Assembly: GCF_000417875.1 (NCBI RefSeq)
Contig: NW_006920871.1
Span: 225,397-289,396, forward strand
Length of the DNA: 64,000 bases
From: Pseudozyma flocculosa PF-1
Lineage: Eukaryota; Basidiomycota; Ustilaginomycetes; Ustilaginales; Ustilaginaceae
Direction: 5' to 3'
The notes below the pieces were generated by a model. It had not been told where the DNA came from and did not search any database. It saw only the letters and a program-made list of their open reading frames with translations. Positions 11,080-21,944 of the stretch are shown in pieces; positions within the stretch are counted from its first letter, which is position 1; the number at the start of each line of letters is the position of its first letter. Both the position numbers and the translations under genes were made by a program.

Positions 11080-14000
11080 CTAGGAGGGAGAAGCCGAGCG
11101 CGCGCTGGCGCGGGGCCTCGACCTTCGCGGTGGTGGGAGCAAGCCCCTGTCCGGCAGCGCTCCCATGGGCTGAGCCGTGAGGAAGGGATCCGCGACGTCG
11201 GTCGACGGCAGCTGGCAGAGGGCCGGGAGCGACGCGACCTCGGCCGTGGTCATCGTGACTGGAGCAGCGGTGGGTCGAAAGGCGGGCGAGCCCAGTGCCG
11301 AAGACGACGCGGTGCTCGCGGTCCTCGACCTCGGACCATCGCCGCCCTTGCCGCCGGACGACACGGCCGAGGCAACCTCGGGCTCAGCCTCGGCAGCGGC
11401 GGTCGACTCGCTGCTCGTGGACATCTGGCTCTCGGTGGATCCCAGCGTGCGCTGGCATCGGAGACGCGGACGCTTGCCGCCCTCGGAGCCGAGGTCGGAC
11501 GAGGATCGCGACGTCGACAGGTGCATGCCCTTCATCAGCGCAGTCAGTCCATCGCCCGTGACCCTCATGGCCTTTTTGCTGGCGGCGATGTACGAGGGCT
11601 GCCTCGACTTGCGCGAGAGCTCCTGCGCCCTGGCTGCGGCGATGCCGGCCGCCTCATCGGCCGCTTCTCCTGGTCCAGGCGTCGTCGCCGATGGCAGGCA
11701 CTTTTTCCAAAGCGCGCCGATGACGTCGGCGAAGCCCTGAAGGTAGCGGAGGTCCTCGACCCCGACGACGCGCCTCCTGGATCGCGTGAGGGCCGCCAGG
11801 ACGAAGCCGATCGAAGCGCCGGCCTCGGTCGAGAGGATCGAGCAGCGTCGAATGGCGACGTTGCTGGTCGAAGAAGGGACGGGCGCAGGCGTGTCGCGGC
11901 TCACGGGGGGCGTGTGACCTTCAAAGATGGTGGAGAGCTCCGAGGCAGCACGCCCGTCCGGAAGATTGAAGAAGATCGGGCAGAAGACCGCTGCCTGGAA
12001 CTTGCCGTCCTGCCTGCGCGCATCGCCGTCGTCGCTTGTGCCGTCTGTGCCGCCAAGGTCCGTTTCGAAGCGCGCCGCATTCTCGTAGACCAGGCCGCCC
12101 TCGTGAGCGTGAAGCGCCTTGAGGTAGAGATCCGGATTGAGTCGCTCGATCGGACCGGGCAGGCCGTGGCTGCCAATGAGGCTGCAGCGGTCGGCCGGGG
12201 ACGCGACGGCGACGACGTACACCACCTCGAGATCGATGGCATCGGCGATGATCGACGTGCAAAACTCGATGTCGGCGATGTCGCGTCGCGTCGCCGTCAG
12301 GCCGAGGCCGGCAATCTTGCGCGGGTCGGTCGGCGAGGGTGGCGGGAACCTCGAAGGGTCGAGCAGGTCGGACGGTGGCGCGATGCGGGCTCCCGGCCGT
12401 ACCTCGCCGCGCTCGCGTAGGTGCCGCTCCAGCTTCCACCAGCCCTGCTCGATGGCGTCGACCTTGCGGCGGAAGCACTCGGCCGCCCAGGACTCGAGCT
12501 CCGCGGCGATGGCCACCGAAAACTCAGCCAGCAGCGCCCTGTCACCCTCGCACTCTTCCATGCCGCTCCTGGGCTCAGAAGAGAGGCAGCAGAGCTGTCA
12601 TGGACAACGTGGAGGAAAGCAGGTCAGCCTTATCCACGTTCACTTGCATTTGCTCTGCAAAGGTTCCAGTGCCTGGCCAGCTCACAGCGCCAAGAGGGAC
12701 TCCTTCCGCTGTGCACACGGGCATCGCCGCGTAGTAGCGGACGCCCTCAAGAAGCGGGTTGTTCGAGGTCCGCCAGTCTTTGCTGAGGTCCGGAATGATG
12801 AGACCCTCGTTCCGGTTGACTGGAGGGGGTAAAGCATCCCGGGATAGGAGATCAACGGGCTGGCACCGCAGCGGCTCTGCAGTCATGGCCTGCGAGGGGC
12901 ACTCACGGATGGTGTGCGAGCAAAGCAGGTGGCCTCGCGGGTAGACGCCGGGCGGGAAGAACTCGCTGCCGCTGCACCACAGGTGTACGACGTCGTTCTC
13001 GACGACGACAAACATGCTCTCTCGGCACTGGGTCCGGCGCTGCAGCTCGTCGCAGATCTCCTGGATCTTGATCCAGCGTTCCTGCGGCATCTCCTCGATC
13101 CGCAGGCGATGGAGCGACCGCTGCCTCTCGGTCTCCCAGCCCGGTCGAGGGGCCAGCATCGGACCTTCGCTGGGAGACGCGGGCCCGCTCGGGACGACCG
13201 ACGGATCGGGCCTGCCTTTCGACGGCGCTGGCAGAGGAGCGTTGAGGTCGAGCTGACCGTTGGCGTAAGCGCGCACGAAGCTCTCCCAGTCCTGCAAGGC
13301 CGGATCGTCGTGCGAGAGCAGCTTGCAGGGGCTGCGCACCGGCTGGCCGTGCCGGTCCCGGATGATGGCCTTGGTCGGAGGAGCCGCGGCTGCAGCTGCT
13401 GCCGTCTGAAGCAGGCGACCTTGGTCCGTCGCCATCCGCTGCTTCGGCGCGCCAGGCTTGCTCTTTGCTCCGCCCCGGAAGTAGTCGTCGGGCGACGAGG
13501 ACAAAGACCAGGCCGACGATGAGGCCGCTCCTTCGACCGAGGGCGTGGCAGGGGCGGTCGAGAGGTTCGAGACGGGTGTCGCGGGCACGCTGCCCTCCTT
13601 GGTCGTCTGGTCCCCCTTGTGTAGGCTCGTCAGCGACTTGAAGGAGCTGATGCCTGGCAGGCTGGTTAGGCTGTGGAGCGCATCGATCGAGGCGCTCCGG
13701 CTCCTCGGGTGCAGCTTCTTCCACGACCGTCGCTTGAGAATCGAGGGTCGGCCATGGTGCGACGCGGAAGCTCCCTCGTCGAGGTGGCGAGACGACGGCA
13801 GTGCGGTCGAAGGCGTCCAGTCACCCCCTACGCTCTCGTCTTGCGTGGCGGCGAAGGGAGAACGAGGTGCCTGAGGCAGGGGCGGGCTCGACACCACACC
13901 CTTGCGGCGACTTTCCCCGGAGCTACCGGCGCGGGATTGCTCTGCTGCGTCTGCAGCGCCGAGCGCTTCCAGCAGCGTCTGAGGTGGCCCCAGGGGGTCC

Positions 14001-14518
14001 GCCACCGTTCCGGGCAGCAGCGTCGGGCCATGGACAGGCGAACGCTGCGGAGGCGGGGGCAGGGGCGGACCAGGCTCCCCCTCGCGGACATGAGGAGCAT
14101 CCCGAGCTGGTCGCGGCCAAAGCAGAGGATGAGATCGAGCCCGCGTCGGCGAGGCGGGGCTCGGCGACGCTTCTGCCAGGATTAGACCTGCACCCGGCTT
14201 GGCCGGGCTGCTCCGGCTGCGAGCGGTCTCGCCGAGCCGCTTGAGCCGCTTGACGCTGCTGGTGCTCGCCAGTTTCACTGCCTCGGGGGCTGGCTGAACC
14301 TGTCGCGCCTCGGAAGGTCGCTTGGACTCCGCAGCGGCAGTGCCAGAGGAAAGCGGGACGCGCTGCGTTGGATGAGGACGAGGCGTCAGATCTCGAGGCT
14401 TGGCGGGTGCAGGGGCGGCTTGGCCAGGGGAACGTGGGTCAGAAGGATCCTCGTCGGCTCCTGTGCCAACGCCTGGGCGCGGCGAGCTGGGAAACGGGTG
14501 CCTCGAGGCACGGTCCAT
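11080..14518 (-). CDS. Tandem GAF-domain protein, 1,115 aa
   Basis: Coding complement of 12686-14518 and 11080-12594, separated by a 91-nt phase-0 intron (GTGAGC donor, CAG acceptor at 12597-12595). The only ATG at the head of the first exon is at 14518. Residues 1 to about 460 are Pro/Ser-rich and basic. The first GAF domain runs from about 476 to 625 (CDELQRRTQCRESMFVVVE, HLLCSHTIRE, NEGLIIPDLSKDWRTSNNP, VRYYAAMPV), and the junction restores its strand as GVPLGALCCLSSEPR. A second GAF-like unit follows, roughly 690-890 (DIEFCTSIIADAIDLEVVY, FQAAVFCPIFF, GFVLAALTRSRR). The tail is Ser/Arg-rich and disordered. GAF folds bind small ligands or mediate dimerisation. No kinase, cyclase or phosphodiesterase domain is attached, so the output is unknown. 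Confidence 0.75.
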
Positions 14519-16075
14519 CTTGCTGAGATCGGTCGGGAACCTCGACACCGCCACTGCCTGCCGCTGCCCTTTGGTGGTCTTCACTGGCTTCAGCGCCACT
14601 TGCTTCCGCCGCGAGCGCCGGCGCAGATCGCCTCTCGACCAAGCCGGTCGGACGCAGTCTAGACGGCAACGACGACGGACGACGATGGCGTCGAGCCGCC
14701 TGCTGCCATCGGACTGTAATGTCGAGTAGCTGTCCAAAGCCGAGATAGGAGCGGTTCTCGTTGGGTTCCGACGGGTGGCGATGTTGGACAAAAGGCCGAC
14801 AGAAAAGGCTGCCGAGTGGCCACACGAGGGAGCAGCCTCGATGAAGACAGGAGAAGGACGAACAGATGATCGAGCGGGGCAGGTGTGGGAGGCCGGGGTG
14901 GTGATGGTGGTGGTGCGGAGCAAAGGAGGCCGTCGAGACTGGCTGCCAGACGTCGTCAAGGGACGGCGGGGCAGGCGGCCTGCGCGCCACTCGGCGACTT
15001 CCGAGACCTGACCGGCCTGCCCGGCCTGCAGGGCTGGCCTCGCGGACCAAAGGCCGCGGCCGTTTTTTCGGCATCGCCGATGCTCCAGGCCAGGCTAGGT
15101 GCGCCCGTCCCTCTTGGACTGAGCCATGGCTCGCCAGCGCGTTGCCCGCCCGTCCGCCCTGCCTGGTCTGCGCCGGCCTGTCTGGCCTCACTTGGGCTTG
15201 GACACAGTCAGCAAAGCGCCCAGGCGTCTCGCTCGAGTAGTAGTGAGGCGTGCGTGCGTGCGTGCGTGCGTGCCTGCGCGCGCGGAAGAATGCGCTGCGC
15301 TCAAAGCGGGCAGCCGCCCACCTCCCGGCTCGCACTTGCCCTCACCCGCGCCGGTGGCTGGCGGCTGGACGTGCCTGCGGCCTTGATGGGCAGATCAGGA
15401 CGTCTCCGGCTCGAGGGAGTGTGGCGGGTGGATCGAAAGAGGAGGCTGGTGGGCACCACCACACCTTGGCCTTGTGCCATCCGACCCACCCTCATCACGC
15501 CCTTGCCTCTAACGTAGCCCCAGAATCACCTCATAATGTCGATGTCGACCAACCTTGACAAAGTGCTTGGTGAAATGACCAAGAACCGGCGGCTTCCTTG
15601 ACGACGACGACGGCATTACCAACTTGTTTGACGAGCTCGACTTCTTCCCAGCCGATAAGGAGGAGCAGCAAGCCGGCCTGTGATGCAATCTGCCGCCTGG
15701 CTGGGGGCTGGTGAGAAGCCGGTGCTCATCTACATCAACCAAGCTATGCCTCAGAAAAGCGGCCGGTGATGCACTCAGCCAGCAGCGGCCCAGCATAGAC
15801 ACCCATCGCATGTCTAGCTTTGAGCTTGCTGCTGCAGCTGCTCTACTCGACCCTGCTGTACGCTGGCCCTGCTTGGCCGATCTCGTACGGCTTGTCACCG
15901 TTGTTGCATCAAGCCTGTGCTTCCGTCGCCCGCAAGCTCTCACCACACGATATTGCACGGCGCGTTCATCGACACCTTCTTGTCTCTTTCACTCGTTGAG
16001 GGTCGAGCTCGCGCAGGATCAGTCCTTGCTTCTGTTTCATGAACTGGACTGCAGCAGCGGATCAATGGAGAGAGA
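14519..16075. other. Intergenic; one short frameshifted acidic ORF at 15536-15690
   Basis: No firm gene. It includes a (GCGT)n-type tract near 15249-15275 and a small ATG ORF at 15536 that stops after 21 codons. The next frame continues with protein-like acidic sequence ending at about 15683. The rest shows nothing recognisable. Confidence 0.5.
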
Positions 16076-16793
16076 TCACGCCGAGCCCTTGGCCTCGTCG
16101 GCGTGGAGACGCCTGAGGACGCTCTCCTTTCTGCGCTGGTTCTCGGTGAGGCCGCGGCTCCAGTCATCGGCATTGCCACCGCCGCCAGCGGCGGCCGCTT
16201 CCTCCGCTTTCGCCGAGGATCCCTGCGAGCCGGGCGCTGCTGCGTCAAAGGTCGGTGGCGGCTTGTCGGTCCGGGTGCCGATGCGGATGTCGGTGGCGAT
16301 CCGGAGCGCGCCGAGCTTGTGCACCGCTTCATGGCACCGCTCGATGGCCTTGCAGACTACCGGGAAGCTGCCTTCGAGGTTGGTGCCATAGCCACTGCAG
16401 GCGCTCGAGGGACGTAGCGAGAGAACGAGGGAAGAAGGCCGGCTCTGTCAAGGCTCGATCGATTGTGTGGCGGTGTCGACGCTCATGGCAGCTGGCGGGG
16501 GGGGACACGCAGGCCAGACTCACTGCACTTCGTAGCGGATGCCGTCGTCCTTCATCGACTCGAGCACGCGCTGGCACTCGGTGATGTACTCGCCCACCGA
16601 GGTGGTTGGCGTCCCCATGGGGATCACTTGCGATGGTCATCGGAGAGGGGTCCGAAAGAGGATTTCCAGGGCGACGGTCAGCGATCCAGGGATGCAGCTC
16701 GCGGCCTGGCCGTCCATCGGCACGCTCCGTCGACGAGCGGGGCTGTCCAGACTCACGGCAAAAGTCTGCCACGGCGTAGAGCGGTTGCGACAT
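16076..16793 (-). CDS. ECM15: Ecm15/UPF0045 (MTH1187/YqgV) thiamine-binding family protein
   Basis: Three exons on the complement: 16757-16793, 16524-16626 and 16076-16394 (introns 130 and 129 nt, phases 1 and 2; 152 aa). Splicing restores the whole fold. VADFCLIPMGTPTTSVGEYI gives the first strand and helix, YEVHGYGTNLEGSF replaces the yeast Ecm15 stretch around the conserved TxxEG, and ALRIATDIRIGTRTDKPPP carries the family signature GTRTDK. Bacterial and archaeal relatives bind thiamine as small tetramers. In yeast the gene is linked to cell-wall phenotypes and its exact role is unsettled. The first intron ends in AAG rather than CAG, so that junction is the weakest point, although it restores the frame and the motif. 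After the domain there is an extension of about 50 residues, Gly/Ala-rich then charged (RRKESVLRRLHADEA), absent from yeast Ecm15. It is divergent from MSH2. Confidence 0.82.
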
Positions 16794-17342
16794 CTTCTGC
16801 AGTGGTTTGGAGGCTGAAGGTGGGCGGAGAGGGTGGCGATAGAGGCGGAGCAGCCGGAGCGTCGGGTGAGTTCCGAAGGCAGGCAAGAGGTGTTGAACGG
16901 CGCACGGACGGCCGGCCTGCCCTTCCGCCCTCCTCCACACGCAGGCTCTACGCGACGCGGTCAGACGCGCCAAAGGGGCCAGAAAGAAGATGTGCAGGGC
17001 CAGGCAGGGCAGGGCAGGGCAGGGCAGGGCAGGGCAGGGCAGGGCAGGGCAGGGCAGGGCAGGGCAGGGCAGGGCAGGGCAGGGCAGGGCAGGGCAGGGC
17101 AGGGCAGGCCTGCCGCTGCTGAGCTGCTCGGACCGCCACCACCACCACCACCTTCGCCCCTGCCGTCTCCGTATACCCTCGGTCGCCACATCTGATCCTC
17201 GTTGCTCTGCCAATCTCGGCCTTCGCCTCCTCAACAACCGCACTGTGACCGATTCCCTGCCGCCTTCGCTTCACTCTCAAGCCTCCTCGTATCAGCTCCC
17301 CTTTCCTCGGCGCCTCGGAGCAGCCCACCGCCCTTGATCACC
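16794..17342. promoter_or_regulatory. Shared divergent promoter of ECM15 and MSH2
   Basis: 549 bp separate the two start codons. The interval is dominated by a perfect (AGGGC)20 tract at 17006-17105, followed by a CT-rich leader that runs into the MSH2 ATG (CACCATG-like context). Confidence 0.6.
17006..17105 (+). repeat. Perfect (AGGGC)20 pentanucleotide microsatellite
   Basis: Twenty uninterrupted AGGGC units, bordered by near-matching CAGGC and AGGCC units. The G-rich strand is the MSH2 sense strand. GGG runs every five bases with two-base CA spacers are suited to G-quadruplex formation. Confidence 0.95.
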
Positions 17343-20300
17343 ATGTCCGGCCTCATGTACGCCGGCACCAACATCGGCGGCTCGGGTGCGGGCGACAAGG
17401 AGAAGCCCGATCTCGGTCTCGACAATGTCGCCGAGTCTAGCTTCTGCAGCTACTTCCGCGGCATGCCCAAGCCCGCTGCCGGCACCGTTCGCCTGTTTGA
17501 CCGCAACGACTTCTACTCGGCGCACGGCAGCGACGCCATCCTCATCGCCGACGTCGTCTTCAAGACGCACTCGGCGCTCAAGTACCTGGGCGGCGGCGGC
17601 AAGGACAAGGGGCTGCCCTCGATCACGCTCAGCACGTCGGCCGCCAAAAACTTCCTCCGCGATGCCCTCACCGCCCGCCAGATGCGCGTCGAGATCTGGT
17701 CCAATGGCGGCGGCAAGCGCAACAACCAGTGGACGCTCGCCAAGCAGGCGTCGCCCGGCAACCTCCAGCAGCTCGAGGACATGCTCTTTGTCAATGCCGA
17801 CATCGTCAGCTCGCCCATCGTCATGGCGCTCAAGCTCACCACCCAGGACGGCGTCCGCACCGTCGGCGCTGCCTTTGCCGACGCCACCAACCGCGACCTC
17901 GGCGTGGCCGAGTTTCCGGAAAACGACCTGTTCAGCAACGTCGAGTCGCTCCTCATCCAGCTCGGCGTCAAGGAGTGTATCGTTCCGCGCGACGACAAGG
18001 GCGGCGACGTCGACCTTGCCAAGCTGCGCACCGTCATCGACCGGTGCGGCTGCGTCATGTTCGAGACCAAGCGCGCCGAATTTGCGCCCAAGAACATCGA
18101 CCAGGACCTGCGCCGCCTGCTCAAGGACGAGGCCGCCAGCATCTCGATCGCCGAGCTCGACCTCGCGGCGGCCATGGGCTCGGCCACCGCCCTCATCGCC
18201 TACCTCGGCCTCCTCAACGACGAGTCCAACTTTGGCCAGTACACGCTGCGCACCCACGACCTCTCGCAGTATCTCCGGCTCGACAATGCGGCGCTGCGTG
18301 CGCTCAACCTCTTCCCCGAGCCAGGCCAGTCCGCCAACGGCGGCAACAAGAACGCCAGCATCTTTGGCCTGCTGAACCGCTGCAAGACGGGCCAGGGCCA
18401 GCGGCTGCTCGGCCAGTGGCTCAAGCAGCCGCTCGTCAACGTCCACGCCATCGAGGAGCGCCAGAACCTGGTCGAGGTGTTTGTGCACGACGTGTCGACG
18501 AGGCAGATTGTGCAAAACGACTTCCTCAAGATGATCCCGGACATGCACCGGATCAGCAAGCGCTTCCAGAAGGGCGTGGCCACGCTCGAGGACGTGGTGC
18601 GCGTCTACCAGGCGGTCCTGCGCCTGCCCGGCCTGATCCAGGCGCTCGACGACGCTGAGACGCCGAGCCAGGTGCACAAGGACCTGGTCGCGTCGACCTT
18701 CCTGGAGCCGCTCCGCGTGAGTGAGGCCTGCCTGCCCCTCGTACGCTAAACCGCTCTTCCTCCGCTGACTGTCCGATCCCCTCTGTCCTCGAATCTTCCC
18801 CTTGACCGCTCCGCAGGCACACGACGAGGCGCTGGCGAAGCTGACGGAGCTGGTCGAGGCGACGGTCGACCTCGACGAGCTGGCGTCGCACAACTTTGTC
18901 ATCAAGCCCGACTTCGATGCGGGCCTGAAGCAGATCAAGGAGGCGCTCGACGACGTGCGCGACAAGCTCGACGACCAGCACCGCGCGGCGGGCAAGGAGC
19001 TCAAGATGGACATTGAAAAGAAGCTGCACCTCGAGAACCACTCGTCGTACGGCTACTGCTTCCGCGTCACGCGCACCGACGCCAGCCTGGTGCGCAACAA
19101 GAAGGGCTACCACGACATTGCCACGGTCAAGGGCGGCCTCTTTTTCACCAACGGCGCGCTGCGCGAGCTGAGCACCGAGTTCCGCGACCTCTCGGAGCGC
19201 TACAACCGTTCGCAGAGCGGGCTGGTGCGCGAGGTCATCCAGATCGCATCGACCTACTGCCCGCCGCTGGAGCAGCTCAACGTCGTCGTGGCGCAGCTCG
19301 ACGTAATCGTCAGCTTCGCCCACGTCTCGGACAACGCGCCCGTGCCCTACGTCAAGCCCAAGGTCGAGGAGAAGGGCAAGTCGGCCGACCTGCGCATCCA
19401 CGAGGCGCGCCACCCGTGCCTCGAGGTGCAGGACGACATCAACTTCATCCCAAACGACACCGAGATGGTCAAGGGCGAGTCCGAGTTCCTCGTCATCACG
19501 GGACCCAACATGGGCGGCAAGTCGACATTTATCCGGCAGGTGGGCATCGTCGCGCTGCTGGCGCAGGTGGGCTGCTTTGTGCCGGCGGCCGAGGGGGCGA
19601 CGGTGCCCGTGTTTGACTGCATCCTGGCCAGGGTCGGGGCGGGCGACAGCCAGCTCAAGGGCGTCAGCACGTTTATGGCCGAGATGCTCGAGACGGCCAC
19701 CATCCTCAAGACGGCGACGGCCGACTCGCTCATCATCATCGACGAGCTCGGGCGCGGCACGTCGACGTACGACGGATTCGGCCTGGCCTGGGCCATCTCG
19801 GAGTGGATCACGACGCGCATCGGGTGCAAGTGCCTGTTCGCTACCCACTTCCACGAGCTCACCAACCTGGCCAACCAGCAGCCCCACGTCCGCAACCTCC
19901 ACGTCGTCGCCCACATCACCCAGCGCCCCGGCGGCTCCAGGCAGGACCGCGACATCACCCTGCTCTACAAGGTCGAGCCGGGCATCAGCGACCAAAGCCT
20001 GGGTATCAACGTGGCCGAGCTGGCCAACTTCCCGCCCTCGGTCATCCAGCTGGCCAAGCGCAAGGCCGAGGAGCTCGAGGAGCCCGAAGGTGAGTGTGCG
20101 CGCGCGACAGACGAGCGGGACGCGGCAGGCAAGAGGCTGACCCCGACTTGTGTCCATCCCGGTGCTCGACCTGACCCAGACGACGAGCCGACCACGCTGA
20201 GCATGGCCGAGGATGTGACCGCCGAAGGGACCGCGCTGATCGAGGAGTTTATGGAGACGTGGGCGGCGCGATCCGAGGCGCTCGCTGCGGACGACGATGC

Positions 20301-20585
20301 CATGGACGAGAGCGAGGGCGGCGGCGGCGGTGCCGAGGGATCCGCCAGCAAGAAGCGCCGCGTCGATGCAGAGGCCCAGCTCCGGGAGCTTCGCAAGTGC
20401 GTTGAAGAGTTCCGACCTCGCATCCAGGCCAACGTGAGTGCCTGGCCCCGACGGCGGCGGACCGACAGAGAGAGAAGTGAGAGACAGAGAGGCTCCTGTT
20501 GCTGACACCGGCCGAGCTTCATTCCGGAACCATGCTTGCTTCGACCGAACAGGCCTGGGCGAGCAAGGTGCTCGAGAGCTTCTGA
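17343..20585 (+). CDS. MSH2: MSH2, eukaryotic MutS homologue for DNA mismatch repair
   Basis: Four exons: 17343-18716, 18817-20089, 20180-20433 and 20553-20585 (introns 100, 90 and 119 nt), giving 977 aa against 934-964 in human and yeast. The family pairs with Msh6 or Msh3 to recognise mismatches and small loops and recruits MutL in an ATP-dependent way in the nucleus. Visible: N-terminal mismatch-binding domain ([16 protein letters not shown]), connector, lever and clamp region ([20 protein letters not shown]), Walker [10 protein letters not shown] at residues 687-695, signature and Walker B region [16 protein letters not shown] with Asp767-Glu768, the THFHELT switch, and the C-terminal helix-turn-helix ([15 protein letters not shown]). 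The third exon adds an acidic, Gly-rich linker with KKRR, a possible nuclear signal. The last exon holds ten codons ([10 protein letters not shown]). The ATPase looks intact. Confidence 0.97.
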
Positions 20586-21944
20586 AACCAGCCCGCTGTG
20601 CCCGCATGCCCTGTTCCTCGTTCCCTTCCTCTCGCTTCCACACCATCATCTGTACTCTACTGTCCTCTTTCAAGGTTGCGAATCCCTGAACGTGTTTCCG
20701 CCACCACGGCTTGGTTACGACTGGAGCCGGATCATCCGAATTGGCGCGGCGCGGCACAGAGCGATGCGATGCAGAGCGGGCCAGGACCGAGCTGGTCGGA
20801 AGCGAGCAGGATACAGCAGCTGGCTGTGACAACGAGCTTGATCCCGCCTGCAACGGCGCGAAATCTTTCGTTATGTACCTGGCCCACGTTGCGCTGCAGG
20901 TCCAAGGATGCTAGTGACTGTGATTGTCGTTGTCCCTTGTGTATGTTGCTGCCCGCGTGGATACCGGTGGGCCGGGAGGTAGAGAGACGAGGAGAAAGGA
21001 ACGATGGGCGCCCCACGTTTTGCCACCGGCAGCCTTGGGCGGCGCACGTGGGGCCGGCGGCCGCTCCAGCGCCCGCACCCTGAGCTCCTCAAGCGAGCAA
21101 ACGAAGGGGGCACCTCGTTTGCCCTCACGACCGAAGAAGCTCCCTATCGAAGAACCTTCTTCGACGAGAGTGCCCGTGACACGACCCGGGACTTCGCTTG
21201 GAGCATCTCAGCACACGCTTCGCTCGCTCTTCTCCGAGGGTCGCTGGTCCTGTCTCGACCACGATCCGCCTCGATAGACCGCATGGAAGGCGAGAACGTT
21301 GAGCCAGCTTAGTAGTGGACCGGAAGACCCTGTCCCTAGCCATGAGCTCGTTCCCGGCTCCACGGGCTGGAAGACCCGACCTCCTTACGGCCATGGTATC
21401 TCTAGCCTAGCCTGCTCTTTTGCACCACGAGGAACGGAGAACGTAACGCCCGGATCTCGCTCGGCAAGCGAGAAAATGCAAAAATCAAAGAGGGCCTACT
21501 CGGAAGGTGTCGGTCCGAACCGTGAGCGCGTCGAAAATCGCCCCGGGCCCCACCCACGGCTCTTTCCCCGACCCTGGCCGACGGCGACTGGCGGCATCAG
21601 CGGCGGCGACGGCGACGGCGGCGGCGAGGTGCAGCTCGAAAGATAGGCTCTTCCGGACCATGGATCCACACACTACCTCGGATGGCATCCGTGCCAAGAG
21701 GTCGAGGTCGAGCGAGGCGAGAAGAAGCGAGGCCAGTTCGCGCCGCGCCGCACTGTGAGCCGCCCTGGCCTACTGTACCTCGACCTTTCCGAGAGCAGCC
21801 TAAGGTACGGTGTGAGCACGAGGCCAAGTCGGTCTTACGGTCGAGGATCCAGTTGACATATAAGGTCATCGTCCAGCCGCTCTCCGTAACGTGTCAGTCG
21901 TTCTTCACCCACAAAACTCCCCTCTTCCTCACCGCCTTTTCAGG
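20586..21944. other. Intergenic, promoter of the RNase T2 gene
   Basis: No gene recognised in 1.36 kb. A TATA box lies at its right end (21857-21864). Confidence 0.6.
21857..21864 (+). promoter_or_regulatory. TATA box of the RNase T2 gene
   Basis: CATATAAG lies about 82 nt upstream of the ATG in otherwise GC-rich DNA. TATA promoters often mark regulated, secreted or inducible genes in fungi. Confidence 0.6.

Noticed and set aside
16329..17243. Minus-strand frame with Leu-Pro-Cys-Pro-Ala reiteration, and plus-strand Gln-Gly-Arg-Ala-Gly frames
   Set aside because: Translation of the AGGGC microsatellite. Part of the minus frame overlaps real ECM15 exon 1 but is not the gene product.
18553..20853. 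766-residue minus-strand open frame
   Set aside because: Antisense shadow of MSH2 exons. No motif, and composition mirrors the coding strand.
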